NCBI RefSeq assembly: GCF_036170895.1
Contig: NZ_CP108036.1
Span: 7,413,501-7,477,500 of the forward strand
Origin: Streptomyces erythrochromogenes
GTDB lineage: Bacteria > Actinomycetota > Actinomycetes > Streptomycetales > Streptomycetaceae
Direction of reading: 5' to 3'
DNA: 64,000 bases
Part shown: positions 41,794 through 50,229 of the stretch, in pieces
Layout: each line of letters begins with the position of its first letter
Numbering within the stretch: position 1 is the stretch's first letter
Program-made: the position numbers and the translations under genes
Notes under the pieces: generated by a model
Database searches by the model: none
The model's input: only the letters and a program-made list of their open reading frames with translations
What the model was told of the DNA's origin: nothing

Positions 41794-41810
41794 TCTGATG
41801 CTGAGTCAGA
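41794..41810. promoter_or_regulatory. 17-bp operator candidate, copy C (TCTGA...TCAGA)
   Basis: TCTGATGCTGAGTCAGA (reverse: TCTGACTCAGCATCAGA) lies 46 bp upstream of the kstD start on the minus strand. It has the same total length and half-sites as copies A and B; read on the gene strand its first six bases TCTGAC match both others. Confidence 0.75.
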
Positions 41811-41872
41811 AAAGGTGTTCGGGGGATCATGTGATGTCAAGCTATCCGGCGCCCGAGCACGCGACCGTCCGC

Positions 41873-42265
41873 TCAGCCCTCGGCCTGCATCCGGGCGTCC
41901 AGCTCCCTCACGTGCCGCTTGAGCGCCACCGTGCGGTAGCTCTCCTCCACCCACTCGCACAGCACCTGCACCGAGGGCGCCCCCTTCTCCGCCAGCGGGA
42001 CGGACACCCAGCCCGACCGGCCCAGACCGTACCCGGTGGGCTCCGCCCCCGGCGCGGCCATCGCGTGCCCGTGCAGCGCCTCGTCCTTGAGCTTGACGGA
42101 CAGCCCGGGCTGTTCCGGCCCGTCGGTGTTGCCCAGGAAGACGAAGATCTTCTTGTTCACCTTCATCACGCAGTCCTCGGGACCCCACGGATGGTCCTCG
42201 ACGGCCTCCGGGAGACGGCGGGCGAACTCCCGTACCGCCTCCCACTTGCGCACTCCGGACTTCAT
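41873..42265 (-). CDS. MmcQ/YjbR family protein
   Basis: A 130-residue CyaY-like fold protein. VREFARRLPEAVEDHPWGPE, VMKVNKKIFVFLGN and PGLSVKLKDEALHGHAMA, then YGLGRSGWVSVPLAEKG and LCEWVEESYRTVALKRHV follow the MmcQ/YjbR pattern. These proteins bind DNA nonspecifically or have an unknown role. ATG 42265 follows GGAGG by 6 bases; an upstream in-frame start 39 bases earlier lacks one. It is a single gene between kstD and the phosphotransferase. Confidence 0.88.
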   Translation of the reverse strand: MKSGVRKWEAVREFARRLPEAVEDHPWGPEDCVMKVNKKIFVFLGNTDGPEQPGLSVKLKDEALHGHAMAAPGAEPTGYGLGRSGWVSVPLAEKGAPSVQVLCEWVEESYRTVALKRHVRELDARMQAEG

Positions 42266-42345
42266 CAGCGCCTCCTGCCGAACCCGCCGCCACGTCGCTC
42301 CCACGCTAGCGGAGCCGGGCGTCGGGCTGGGCGGACCGCGAACGA

Positions 42346-42382
42346 GCGAAGTCCCGTGGCGGTGGGAGCCACGGGACTTCGC
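42346..42382. terminator. strong terminator downstream of the phosphotransferase gene
   Basis: GCGAAGTCCCGTGGC (42346-42360) pairs perfectly with GCCACGGGACTTCGC (42368-42382) around a 7-base loop. It lies just beyond the stop of the minus-strand phosphotransferase, separating it from the MmcQ gene. Confidence 0.8.
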
Positions 42383-42397
42383 GTCCGGGGGAGAGCG

Positions 42398-43522
42398 TCA
42401 GCGCGTGCCCACCGCCGCGCGGACCGCCCTGCGTGCCATACCCGCGTCGTCGTGCAGGCGGCGGAGCAGCAGCCGCTGCTCCTCCCCGGAGGACAGCGCA
42501 CCCGCCGGCAGCGGCTGGGCCGGGGTGGTCGCCAGCATCGAGCGCTGCACCGCCGTCTCGGACATCCGGATCTCCCGGGTCAGCACCAGCATCAGGTTGA
42601 CCAGGAAGGCGTCCCGGGCCACCGGACCGGCCGACTGGGCGAGCCTGCTGATCTGGGCGCGGGCGGCGGGGGCGTCGCCGAGTACCGTCCACAGCGTGGC
42701 GAGGTCGTAGCCCGGCAGGTACCAGCCCGCGTGCTCCCAGTCCAGCAGCACCGGACCGGCGGGGGAGAGCAGCAGGTTCGACAGCAGCGCGTCGCCGTGG
42801 TTGAACTGGAGCGCCGTCCCGGACACCTTGACCCCGTGCAGCAGCTTCTGCAGGTCGCCGAGGTCCCGGTCGGTGAGCAGACCCAACTCGTAGTCGCGGG
42901 CGATCCGCCGCGCGTAGTTCATCGGGGTCCCGAACAACTCGGCCGGCGGCTGCCACTGGTTCACCCGGCACACCGCGCCCAGCGCGGCGCGGAGGTCCAC
43001 CCGCGGCGGCGGCTCCACCGGGTGCCGCTGGAGCGCCGCGACCCGGCCCGCCATCCGTTCCACCACCAGCGTGCAGTTCTCAGGGTCGGCGGCGATCAGC
43101 CGCGGCACCCGGACCGGCGGGCGGTGCCGGACGAACGCCCGGTATGCCGCTATTTCGTGCCGGTAGCGCTCACGCCACTCCGGCGAGTGGTCCAGTAAAA
43201 CCTTCGCGACGGCGGTCATGCGTCCAGTGGTGCCCACCAGGAGGACCGAGCGGCCGCTGCGCCGCAGCACCTGCACCGGCGCGAACTCGGGACAGATCCG
43301 CTGCACCGAGGCGAGCGCGGTGCGCAGTTGCGCTCCCTGCGGCCCCGAGAGATCGATTCTTCCGCTGACGGGCTGCGATCCCGCACTCGGCATGCGCCGC
43401 GCCCGGACGGTGCCCTGCGCCGGGGCCGACTGGCGGCCGGGGTCGAGGTAGGGGCCGCCGCCCGCCGGGAGCGTGCGGTGCGACCGGACCGGTGCGGACA
43501 CGGAGGACGTTGCTGCGTACAT
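42398..43522 (-). CDS. phosphotransferase (aminoglycoside phosphotransferase/choline kinase-like family)
   Basis: A 374-residue kinase-like protein. The N-terminal ~70 residues are low complexity and basic. [20 protein letters not shown] covers the ATP-binding strand and Lys, [20 protein letters not shown] gives the catalytic loop HGDxxxxN, and [20 protein letters not shown] the metal-binding D-x-E segment. Family members phosphorylate aminoglycosides, choline, homoserine or similar small molecules. The catalytic residues look intact. ATG 43522 is supported by an AAGGGA box about 12 bases upstream, which is rather far. It is divergent from the NsdA-like regulator; substrate unknown. Confidence 0.85.
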   Translation of the reverse strand: MYAATSSVSAPVRSHRTLPAGGGPYLDPGRQSAPAQGTVRARRMPSAGSQPVSGRIDLSGPQGAQLRTALASVQRICPEFAPVQVLRRSGRSVLLVGTTGRMTAVAKVLLDHSPEWRERYRHEIAAYRAFVRHRPPVRVPRLIAADPENCTLVVERMAGRVAALQRHPVEPPPRVDLRAALGAVCRVNQWQPPAELFGTPMNYARRIARDYELGLLTDRDLGDLQKLLHGVKVSGTALQFNHGDALLSNLLLSPAGPVLLDWEHAGWYLPGYDLATLWTVLGDAPAARAQISRLAQSAGPVARDAFLVNLMLVLTREIRMSETAVQRSMLATTPAQPLPAGALSSGEEQRLLLRRLHDDAGMARRAVRAAVGTR

Positions 43523-43651
43523 GGTGATACGGATCCCTTCGTGCGCCGACGAGTTGCGTACGCCACCCCGCCGATCCCGTGCTTCACCCTGGGGAGTTCC
43601 GCCGGTGACCGGGGCGGGGAGGCGCATTCCTACCTGACACCCGGCGCAAGG

Positions 43652-43690
43652 TGGCGAACCATCGGGCGTGCCCTGGCGAAGCCTGGCGAA
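43652..43690. promoter_or_regulatory. three TGGCGAA direct repeats in the divergent promoter region
   Basis: TGGCGAA occurs at 43652-43658, 43674-43680 and 43684-43690, with starts 22 and 10 bp apart (close to two and one helical turns). They lie 62-100 bp upstream of the NsdA-like start and may bind an activator. Confidence 0.4.
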
Positions 43691-43751
43691 TAGTCGCTGG
43701 GCATCTGACGGGGGGCTACTGTCAACTCAGCCGAGAACCTGGGGGCTTGAC

Positions 43752-45251
43752 GTGAGCAAAGGTCCAAACACCCGCTTGAACGACCTGTTCGGCCTGGCCG
43801 GCTGGTCGAAGGGCGAACTGGCGAGGATGGTGAACCGGCAGGCGGCGGCCATGGGCCACCCCCAGCTGGCCACCGACACCTCGCGGGTGCGGCGCTGGAT
43901 CGACATGGGGGAGAGCCCCCGCGAACCGGTGCCCACGGTACTGGCAGCACTGTTCACCGAGCGGCTCGGTCGTGTCGTGACCATCGAGGACCTCGGGTTC
44001 GTACGGCAGCGGCGCACCTCCAGACGGCAGCCGGACGGGGTTCGTGAGAACCCCGACGGCATGCCCTGGGCGCCCGAACGCACAGCCGCGGTCCTCACCG
44101 AATTCACGGGAATGGACCTCATGCTCAACCGTCGCGGTCTGATGGGCGCGGGCGCCGTGCTCACCGCCGGCTCCGCCCTCACCAACGCCATGTACGACTG
44201 GCTGCACACCGACCCCGCCCTGGCGAAGCAGACTCCCGGGGGCTTCGGGGACTCCTTCCAGGCCGACCCGGCGGGATACGACCGCTACGAGGCCGCCCCC
44301 ATCGGCTCCCAGGAGATCGAGGCGCTGGAGCGCTCCGTCGATGTGTTCCGGGCCTGGGACGCCTCCAGAGGGGGCGGACTGCAGCGCAAGGCCGTGGTCG
44401 GCCAGCTCAACGAGGTGGGCGGAATGCTGGCCTACCACCACCCCGACCACCTCCAGCGGCGGTTGTGGGGCGTGGCGGCCAACCTGGCGGTCCTCGCGGG
44501 CTGGATGTCGCACGACGTGGGCCTCGAACCCACCGCGCAGAAGTACTTCGTCATCGCCGCGCACGCGGCCCGCGAGGGCGGCGACCGCCCCCGCGCGGGT
44601 GAGGCGCTGTCCCGCGCCGCCCGCCAGATGGTGCACCTCGGCAAGCCGCACGAGGCCCTGGACCTCATGAAGCTCGCCAAGTCCGGGTCCGGCGAGCAGA
44701 CCCTGCCGCGCACCCGCGCCATGCTGCACACCATCGAGGCCTGGGCGCAGGCCGCCATGGGCAAGGGCCAGGCGATGCGCCGCACCCTGGGCGAGGCGGA
44801 GGAGCTGTTCGTCTCCGACAAGGGCGACGTACCGCCGCCGAGTTGGATGCAGCACTTCGACGAGGCGGACCTGCACGGCATGCAGGCCCTCGCCTACCGG
44901 ACCCTCGCCGACCACGACGCCACGGCGGCGCCGATCGCCGCGCGCCACGCCAAGGAGGCCCTGCGGCTGCGCGGCGAGGGCTACCAGCGCTCGCAGATCT
45001 TCGACTACATCTCCATGGCCTCCGCCTGCTTCATCGCCGACGAGCCGGAACAGGCCGACCGCTACGCGCGCCTCGCCCTGGTCTCGATGAACGAGACCTC
45101 CTCGCACCGGACCTGGGACCGGCTGCGCGAGATGTACCGGCTCACCGCCCAGTACGCCGGTTACGCGCGCATCGAGGACCTGCGCCAGGAGATCAAGCTG
45201 GCCCTCCCCGACTCCCCGGCACCGAGTGGCCGGCCGGCCACGGGGGTGTAG
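43752..45251 (+). CDS. NsdA-like TPR/helix-turn-helix developmental regulator
   Basis: A 499-residue protein of the Streptomyces NsdA/NsdB group, whose founding member is a negative regulator of sporulation and antibiotic production. The N-terminus PNTRLNDLFGLAGWSKGELA (about 5-24) plus DTSRVRRWIDMGESPREPVP is an XRE-like DNA-binding unit. ERLGRVVTIEDLGF is conserved. A short hydrophobic stretch LMGAGAVLTAGSALTNAM lies near 133-150. The rest is TPR helices. GTG 43752 has GGGGG 6 bases upstream. Which of the several paralogues this is cannot be decided from sequence alone, so I give no gene symbol. Confidence 0.85.
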   Translation: MSKGPNTRLNDLFGLAGWSKGELARMVNRQAAAMGHPQLATDTSRVRRWIDMGESPREPVPTVLAALFTERLGRVVTIEDLGFVRQRRTSRRQPDGVRENPDGMPWAPERTAAVLTEFTGMDLMLNRRGLMGAGAVLTAGSALTNAMYDWLHTDPALAKQTPGGFGDSFQADPAGYDRYEAAPIGSQEIEALERSVDVFRAWDASRGGGLQRKAVVGQLNEVGGMLAYHHPDHLQRRLWGVAANLAVLAGWMSHDVGLEPTAQKYFVIAAHAAREGGDRPRAGEALSRAARQMVHLGKPHEALDLMKLAKSGSGEQTLPRTRAMLHTIEAWAQAAMGKGQAMRRTLGEAEELFVSDKGDVPPPSWMQHFDEADLHGMQALAYRTLADHDATAAPIAARHAKEALRLRGEGYQRSQIFDYISMASACFIADEPEQADRYARLALVSMNETSSHRTWDRLREMYRLTAQYAGYARIEDLRQEIKLALPDSPAPSGRPATGV

Positions 45252-45372
45252 TCCCCGGCCGGCCCCCGCGCGCCCCACGGGTTCCGCATCCCTCCGCGCC
45301 CCACGGCCGGTACGAGGACGAGCACCGGCACGTCGAGAACGGGTACGTCGACGACAGCACGCAGACGAGAAA

Positions 45373-45394
45373 GGCCGCGCCCTCCGGCGCGGCC
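45373..45394. terminator. terminator between NsdA-like and SpoIIE-type genes
   Basis: GGCCGCGCC (45373-45381) pairs perfectly with GGCGCGGCC (45386-45394) around a CTCC loop, preceded by GAAA. It lies in the 190-bp gap between two convergent genes and can stop both. Confidence 0.75.
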
Positions 45395-45440
45395 CTGAAG
45401 TCCGTACGACCGGCCCTGTGGCCGGCCGTGACCGTCGTGA

Positions 45441-46862
45441 CTATCCGCCGACGCGGGCGACGAGCACGCAGGCGTCGTCCTCGCGCTCGCTCTCCCCGAA
45501 CTCCTCGACCACGAGCCGCACGCAGTCCTGTGCCGACCGCGCCGCCGAGAGCCGCGGCGCGAGTGCCAGCAGCCGCTCGGTGCCGTCCGCCCGGCTGAAC
45601 TCGATGCTGCGGGGCGTCAGACCGTCGGTGTGCAGGACCAGCAGGTCGCCCACCTCCAGCCGCTCCTCGGCCTGCCCGTACGAGGCCCCGGAGGTCGCGC
45701 CCAGCAGGACGCCCTCCGGCGGCGTCAGGGCGCGGCCCGACCCGCGGCGGAACAGCAGGGGGGCCGGGTGGCCCGCCTGGGCCCAGGACAGCACCCGGCG
45801 CGCGGGGTCGTAGCGGCAGCACACGGCCGAGCCGAGCGCGGGCTGGACGGAGGTCTCGAGGAGCTGGTTGAGCCAGCCCATCAGCGGCCCCGGCGCGATC
45901 CCGGCCATGGCCATGCCCCGCAGGGCGCCCAGCATCATCGCCATCCCGGAGGTGGCGGTCACGCCGTGCCCGGTCAGGTCGCCGACCGTCAGCATCGAGC
46001 AGCCGTCGGGGAGTTCGAGTGCGTCGTACCAGTCCCCGCCGATCAGCGCGCTGGTCGCGGAGGGCAGGTAGTGCGCGGCCACGTCCAGCGTGCCGGCGTC
46101 GCTCTGCGGGAACCGCAGGGAGCCGCGCCACGGGGGGAGCACGGCTTCCTGCAGCTCGACCGCAAGCCGGTGCTCGGTCTGCGCGATCTCCCGCTGGCGC
46201 TGCAGCGAGTCACGGGACTCGCGCACCGCCCGCTGGCTCCGGCGCAGTTCACTCACGTCCCGCAGTACGGCCCACATGGAGGCCGTGCAGCCGTCGGCGT
46301 CGAGTACCGGCTCGCCCCTCATGTGCAACGTCCGGACCCGGCCGTCGGCGCGGACGATGCGGAACTCGCCGTCGATCGGCCTGCCGTCCACCAGGCAGGC
46401 GGTGACCCACGCGGTGAGCAGCGGCTGGTCCTCGGAGAACAGGGTGGAGCCCAGCTCGTCCAGCGGAGGCGCACCCGACTCGGGGGACCGGCCGAAGATC
46501 TGGAACAGTTCGTCGGACCAACTGACCTCGTCGGTCAGCAGGTTCCATTCGGCGCTGCCGACCCGGGTCTGGGCCTCGGGCGCGATCTCCGGGGCGGCCT
46601 GCGGGAACGCGACGGTCTCCGGGACCGGGGGCAGGCCCTCCTTGAGCTGGCCGAGGTGTTCGCGGAGGTCGTCGAGGTGGTGCACGGCGAGGTCGCACAG
46701 TGCGCGCTGCCAGCGGCCCTGGGCGTCGTCGTCGTCCACGACGGTGTCGCGGCGGACCGCGTCCACGTCCCCACGGAGGCGCCGGGTCTGAGAGATCAGT
46801 GCGTCCACCGACCCCGGCTCGGGCGGCTGCGCGGGACGGTCCGCGAACAGGTGGGACGGCAT
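45441..46862 (-). CDS. PAS domain SpoIIE/PP2C-type serine phosphatase
   Basis: A 473-residue signalling phosphatase. The N-terminus has a Leu/Asp-rich helical part (LAVHHLDDLREHLGQLKEG). A PAS domain spans about 95-210 (EWNLLTDEVSWSDELFQIFG, FRIVRADGRVRTLHMRGEPV). A linker coiled coil follows (RESRDSLQRQREIAQTEHRL). The PPM domain (about 235-473) carries GGDWYDALELPDG, VGDLTGHGVTATSGMAMMLG, LHTDGLTPRSIEF and EREDDACVLVARV, with all metal-binding Asp residues. It probably dephosphorylates an anti-sigma-factor antagonist. GGAG lies 7 bases before ATG 46862. No STAS or anti-sigma gene is adjacent. Confidence 0.92.
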   Translation of the reverse strand: MPSHLFADRPAQPPEPGSVDALISQTRRLRGDVDAVRRDTVVDDDDAQGRWQRALCDLAVHHLDDLREHLGQLKEGLPPVPETVAFPQAAPEIAPEAQTRVGSAEWNLLTDEVSWSDELFQIFGRSPESGAPPLDELGSTLFSEDQPLLTAWVTACLVDGRPIDGEFRIVRADGRVRTLHMRGEPVLDADGCTASMWAVLRDVSELRRSQRAVRESRDSLQRQREIAQTEHRLAVELQEAVLPPWRGSLRFPQSDAGTLDVAAHYLPSATSALIGGDWYDALELPDGCSMLTVGDLTGHGVTATSGMAMMLGALRGMAMAGIAPGPLMGWLNQLLETSVQPALGSAVCCRYDPARRVLSWAQAGHPAPLLFRRGSGRALTPPEGVLLGATSGASYGQAEERLEVGDLLVLHTDGLTPRSIEFSRADGTERLLALAPRLSAARSAQDCVRLVVEEFGESEREDDACVLVARVGG

Positions 46863-47353
46863 GAGAACTCCGATACAGGCGCGGCACGGCCAAGTCTGAA
46901 GGAAGGACCGGTAACGACTGTTGCACAGGCGGCGACACTGTGTAAGGCGTTTGGCAACATCCGCTACGTGCTTGCTTCCGGCATATGCCGCAGTCCTGCC
47001 GGGCCCTCCGCGACGTACGAACGAATCCGGTCAGCGGGGGTTCGGCGGCCCGGTGCGCATGACAGCCGGTGGGGCGGGTGGTACGTCCGGAGCAGACGGC
47101 CGGAATCCGGCCATCCAGCCGCTGCGGCTCGATCAAACGCCCGATGTGTACGAGGTGTTCACGCGGACGCGTTCGCGCGGTAACCGGTTCAGTGCGCGCA
47201 CGGCCATACACCCGAACGGATGACCCCCGGGCCGGGTACGGCGGCGGAATCGGGGCTTCCCAGCGGAGCGCCCGGTCGCTACCCTACGTGCCGGTAATAA
47301 ACCGGGGGAGGTCCGCGCGGGCGGGCCCGCGCAGCGCTGGGGACACGACGACA
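46863..47353. other. divergent promoter region with one possible small ORF
   Basis: About 490 bp between the phosphatase and the molybdenum hydroxylase. A perfect dyad GCGCGGGC/GCCCGCGC is at 47315-47332. A 54-codon frame at 47059-47223 (RNPAIQPLRLDQTPDVYEVF then TRTRSRGNRF) has moderate codon bias but no ribosome-binding site. Otherwise nothing recognisable. Confidence 0.5.
47059..47223 (+). CDS. possible 54-residue small protein
   Basis: An ATG at 47059 (or GTG two codons earlier) opens a frame reading MTAGGAGGTSGADGRNPAIQ, then PLRLDQTPDVYEVFTRTRSR. The second half has protein-like composition and no low complexity. Third-position GC is lower than in neighbours and no Shine-Dalgarno is visible. 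Listed only as a candidate. Confidence 0.25.
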   Translation: MTAGGAGGTSGADGRNPAIQPLRLDQTPDVYEVFTRTRSRGNRFSARTAIHPNG

Positions 47354-49582
47354 TTGAGCGGGCAGCACCACGCCACCGGCCGGAGCCGGCGTTCCTTCCT
47401 CACCCACCTCGTGGCGGCGCCGACCCTCGCACTGGTCACCCGCGCCGGAGCCGACGCCCTGGCCCCGCAGGACGCCCATGCCGTGGTGCCGTCCCTGCCG
47501 GCCATCGCCGACGTGATCGACCTCGGCGACCTCTTCATCCTGGCCGGCGCGCCCACCTCCGCCCTGCTCGCCCTCGCGGTGGAGGCGGACGGCACCGTCC
47601 GCTTCCGGCTGCCGCGCGAGGAGGTCGGGCAGGGACTCACCACCGCGGTGGCCATGCTGGTCGCCGAGGAACTCGACGTGCCCCTGGCCGACGTACGCGT
47701 GGAACTGGACGACGCCCGGCCCGAGCTGCTGTTCAACCAGCTCACCGGCTCCTCCAACTCCATCCGCTCCCTCTACGGGCCGGTCCGCCAGTGCGCGGCC
47801 ACCGCGCGGGCCCGCCTCGTCGCGGCCGCCGCCCAGCGCTGGAGCCTCTCCGCGGCGTCGCTGACGACCGCGGACGGGGCCGTCCGGGCCCCCGACGGAC
47901 GCACCGCCCGCTACGGCGAACTCGCCGCGGCCGCCGCAGCCCCCGGCCTCGTCGTCCTCGGCGCCACCCCCAAGAAGACCGCGAAGCACACCCTCGTCGG
48001 CCGGCCGACGAGCCGGATCGACGCCCGCGCCATGGTCACCGGCGCCCAGCAGTACACCCTCGACCTCGACGTGCCCGGCGCCAAGCCGTGCGTGGTGCGC
48101 CGCCCGCCCACCTTCGGCGGCACCGTCCGCACCGTCGCCAACCTCGCAGAGGTCCGGGCCATGCCCGGGGTCCTGCACGTGGCCACCGTCCCCACCGGGG
48201 CCGCCGTCGTCGCCGAGACCTTCGGGCAGGCCATCACCGCCACGTCAGCCCTCCAGGTCGCCTGGGGCCCGGGCCCCGCCGACCAGCTCTCCGACGCGCA
48301 GATCCGCACCAGGCTGCGCGCCGCCACCCCGCCGCTGCTGGTCCCGCCGCTGCTCACCCCGTACGTGGACGCCGAGTTCGACTTCGCCTTCGTCAGCCAC
48401 GCCCCGATGGAGACCAACTGCGCAATCGCCGACGTGCGCGACGACCGGGCCGAGATCTGGTCGGGACTCAAGTCCCCCATCGTGGCCCGCCAGACCATCG
48501 CCGCCGACCTCGGACTGCCCCTGGACAAGGTGACGGTGCACGTCGTCCAGGCCGGCGGCTCCTTCGGCCGGCGGCTCTTCTTCGACGCCGCCCTGGAGGC
48601 CGCCCGCATCTCCAGGGCCTGCCGCCGCCCGGTCAGGCTGATGTGGACCCGGGTGGACGACACGCGCCACGGCCGGATGCGCCCCGCCACCCACCACAAG
48701 ATCCGCGCCACGCACCTGCTGGGCGAGATCCTCAGCTTCGAGCACCGCGTCGCCGCCGCCGAGACCGACTTCCGGCACGGTCTCGGCGAGATCATCACCG
48801 CGACCGCGGCGCACCTGCCGCTCGGCATCGGCAACGCCACCCTCGCCCAGACCCTGTTCCTGACCACGGTGAAGTCCCCGTACCACTTCGGACTCACCAC
48901 CCAGGCCCTCACCGAGGTGCCGACCGGCATCCCCACCGCCTCGTGGCGCTCGGTGTACTCCGCCAACACGCGCGGAGCCGAGGAGATCGTGGTCGACGAA
49001 CTGGCCGCGGCCACCGGCAGGGACCCGTACCGCTTCCGGCGCACCTTCCTCAAGAGCGACGCGCAGCGCGCCGTACTGGACAAGGTCGCGACGGAGGGGA
49101 ACTGGGGGCGGGCCATGGCGCCCGGCTGCGCGCAGGGCATCGCCTTTCACGAGGAGTACAAGTCCCGCACCGCCTGCCTCGTCGAGATCGACACCCGCGA
49201 CCCGCAGCGCGTCCGCGTCACCAAGGCCGTCATCGCCGTGGACGTGGGCCTGCCCGTCAACCCGCGCGGACTGCAGGCTCAGATGATCGGCGGCCTCACC
49301 GACGCGATCTCCACCACCCTGCGCGCCGGACTCCACATCGACAAGGGGCTTCCGCTGGAGGGCAGTTACAGCCAGTTCCACTGGGCGCAGCAGCGTGACA
49401 CCCCGCGCGACGTACGGGTCTTCGTGCTCCCGGCCACCGGTACGGAGCCGGGCGGCGCGGGCGAGCTCGGCGTGCCGGCCGCGGTCGGCGCCATCGCCAA
49501 CGCCTGGGCCCGGGCGACCGGTTCGAAGCCGCGAAGCTTCCCCCTCGACTTCGACGTCGACTTCACCCCCTACCCCCGATAG
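47354..49582 (+). CDS. xanthine dehydrogenase family molybdopterin-binding subunit (IorB-like), Tat-exported
   Basis: A 742-residue large subunit of a molybdenum hydroxylase, closest in layout to isoquinoline 1-oxidoreductase beta subunits. A twin-arginine signal R-S-R-R-S-F-L (10-16) with LVAAPTLALVTRAGA sends it across the membrane. The cofactor loop QAGGSFGRRLFFDAALEAAR near 400-420 and the active-site end GGAGELGVPAAVGAIANAWA near 703-722, with Glu, are both conserved. Such enzymes hydroxylate N-heterocycles or oxidise aldehydes using water and pass electrons to the 2Fe-2S subunit. The TTG start at 47354 is the first plausible one; GGGGA lies about 11 bases upstream. The small subunit follows after 21 bp. 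Confidence 0.87.
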   Translation: MSGQHHATGRSRRSFLTHLVAAPTLALVTRAGADALAPQDAHAVVPSLPAIADVIDLGDLFILAGAPTSALLALAVEADGTVRFRLPREEVGQGLTTAVAMLVAEELDVPLADVRVELDDARPELLFNQLTGSSNSIRSLYGPVRQCAATARARLVAAAAQRWSLSAASLTTADGAVRAPDGRTARYGELAAAAAAPGLVVLGATPKKTAKHTLVGRPTSRIDARAMVTGAQQYTLDLDVPGAKPCVVRRPPTFGGTVRTVANLAEVRAMPGVLHVATVPTGAAVVAETFGQAITATSALQVAWGPGPADQLSDAQIRTRLRAATPPLLVPPLLTPYVDAEFDFAFVSHAPMETNCAIADVRDDRAEIWSGLKSPIVARQTIAADLGLPLDKVTVHVVQAGGSFGRRLFFDAALEAARISRACRRPVRLMWTRVDDTRHGRMRPATHHKIRATHLLGEILSFEHRVAAAETDFRHGLGEIITATAAHLPLGIGNATLAQTLFLTTVKSPYHFGLTTQALTEVPTGIPTASWRSVYSANTRGAEEIVVDELAAATGRDPYRFRRTFLKSDAQRAVLDKVATEGNWGRAMAPGCAQGIAFHEEYKSRTACLVEIDTRDPQRVRVTKAVIAVDVGLPVNPRGLQAQMIGGLTDAISTTLRAGLHIDKGLPLEGSYSQFHWAQQRDTPRDVRVFVLPATGTEPGGAGELGVPAAVGAIANAWARATGSKPRSFPLDFDVDFTPYPR

Positions 49583-49603
49583 CCGCAGAGCCAGGAGTAC
49601 GCC

Positions 49604-50059
49604 GTGCCCTCGCACACCTTCACCGTCAACGGGCGGAGCGTCACCGTGGACGCGCCCGACGACCTGCCCCTGCTGTGGGTGCTCCGCGACATGCTGGGCG
49701 TGCGCGGCCCCAAGTACGGCTGCGGGGTGGACGTTTGCAAGGCCTGCACCAGCCACCTCGACGGGGTGGACGTCCGACCGTGCGTGGTGCCCGTATCGGC
49801 GTGCGCGGGCCGGGAGGTGACCACGATCGAGGGCCTCGCGAACGGGGACGACCTGCACCCGGTGCAGGAGGCCTGGCTCGAACAGGACGTCGCCCAGTGC
49901 GGTTTCTGCCAGCCCGGTCAGATCATGGCCGCCGTCGCGCTGCTGAAGCGCAACGGTGAGCCCACGGACGAGGACATCGACGCCATCGCCAACATCTGCC
50001 GGTGCGGCACCTACTTCCGCATCCGGGAGGCCATCCGCAGCGCGGCCGCCAGGATGTGA
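49604..50059 (+). CDS. (2Fe-2S)-binding small subunit of the molybdenum hydroxylase
   Basis: A 151-residue two-cluster ferredoxin-type subunit. The plant-type cluster motif is [17 protein letters not shown] (about 45-61) with a fourth Cys in [11 protein letters not shown]. The C-terminal helical domain has [11 protein letters not shown] and [14 protein letters not shown] for the second cluster. Its length matches IorA-like subunits and no FAD subunit gene is nearby, so the enzyme is probably a heterodimer lacking FAD. It has no signal of its own and would be co-exported with the Tat-signal partner. GTG 49604 follows CCAGGAG by 6 bases. Confidence 0.92.
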   Translation: MPSHTFTVNGRSVTVDAPDDLPLLWVLRDMLGVRGPKYGCGVDVCKACTSHLDGVDVRPCVVPVSACAGREVTTIEGLANGDDLHPVQEAWLEQDVAQCGFCQPGQIMAAVALLKRNGEPTDEDIDAIANICRCGTYFRIREAIRSAAARM

Positions 50060-50229
50060 GCGGCGGATCCCGGTGCCTCCCCCGTGTCGCTTCCCATGGG
50101 CGCCGGGACCCGTCCGCTCGTGGACAAACCTATGCGGGCGCGGGCCCGTACGCAGGGTTCGCCCTGCCCAGTGACCGGGCGAGACCGGTATCACAGCGCA
50201 CAGTGTGCGGCGGGTGGTTGAATGCGCCG

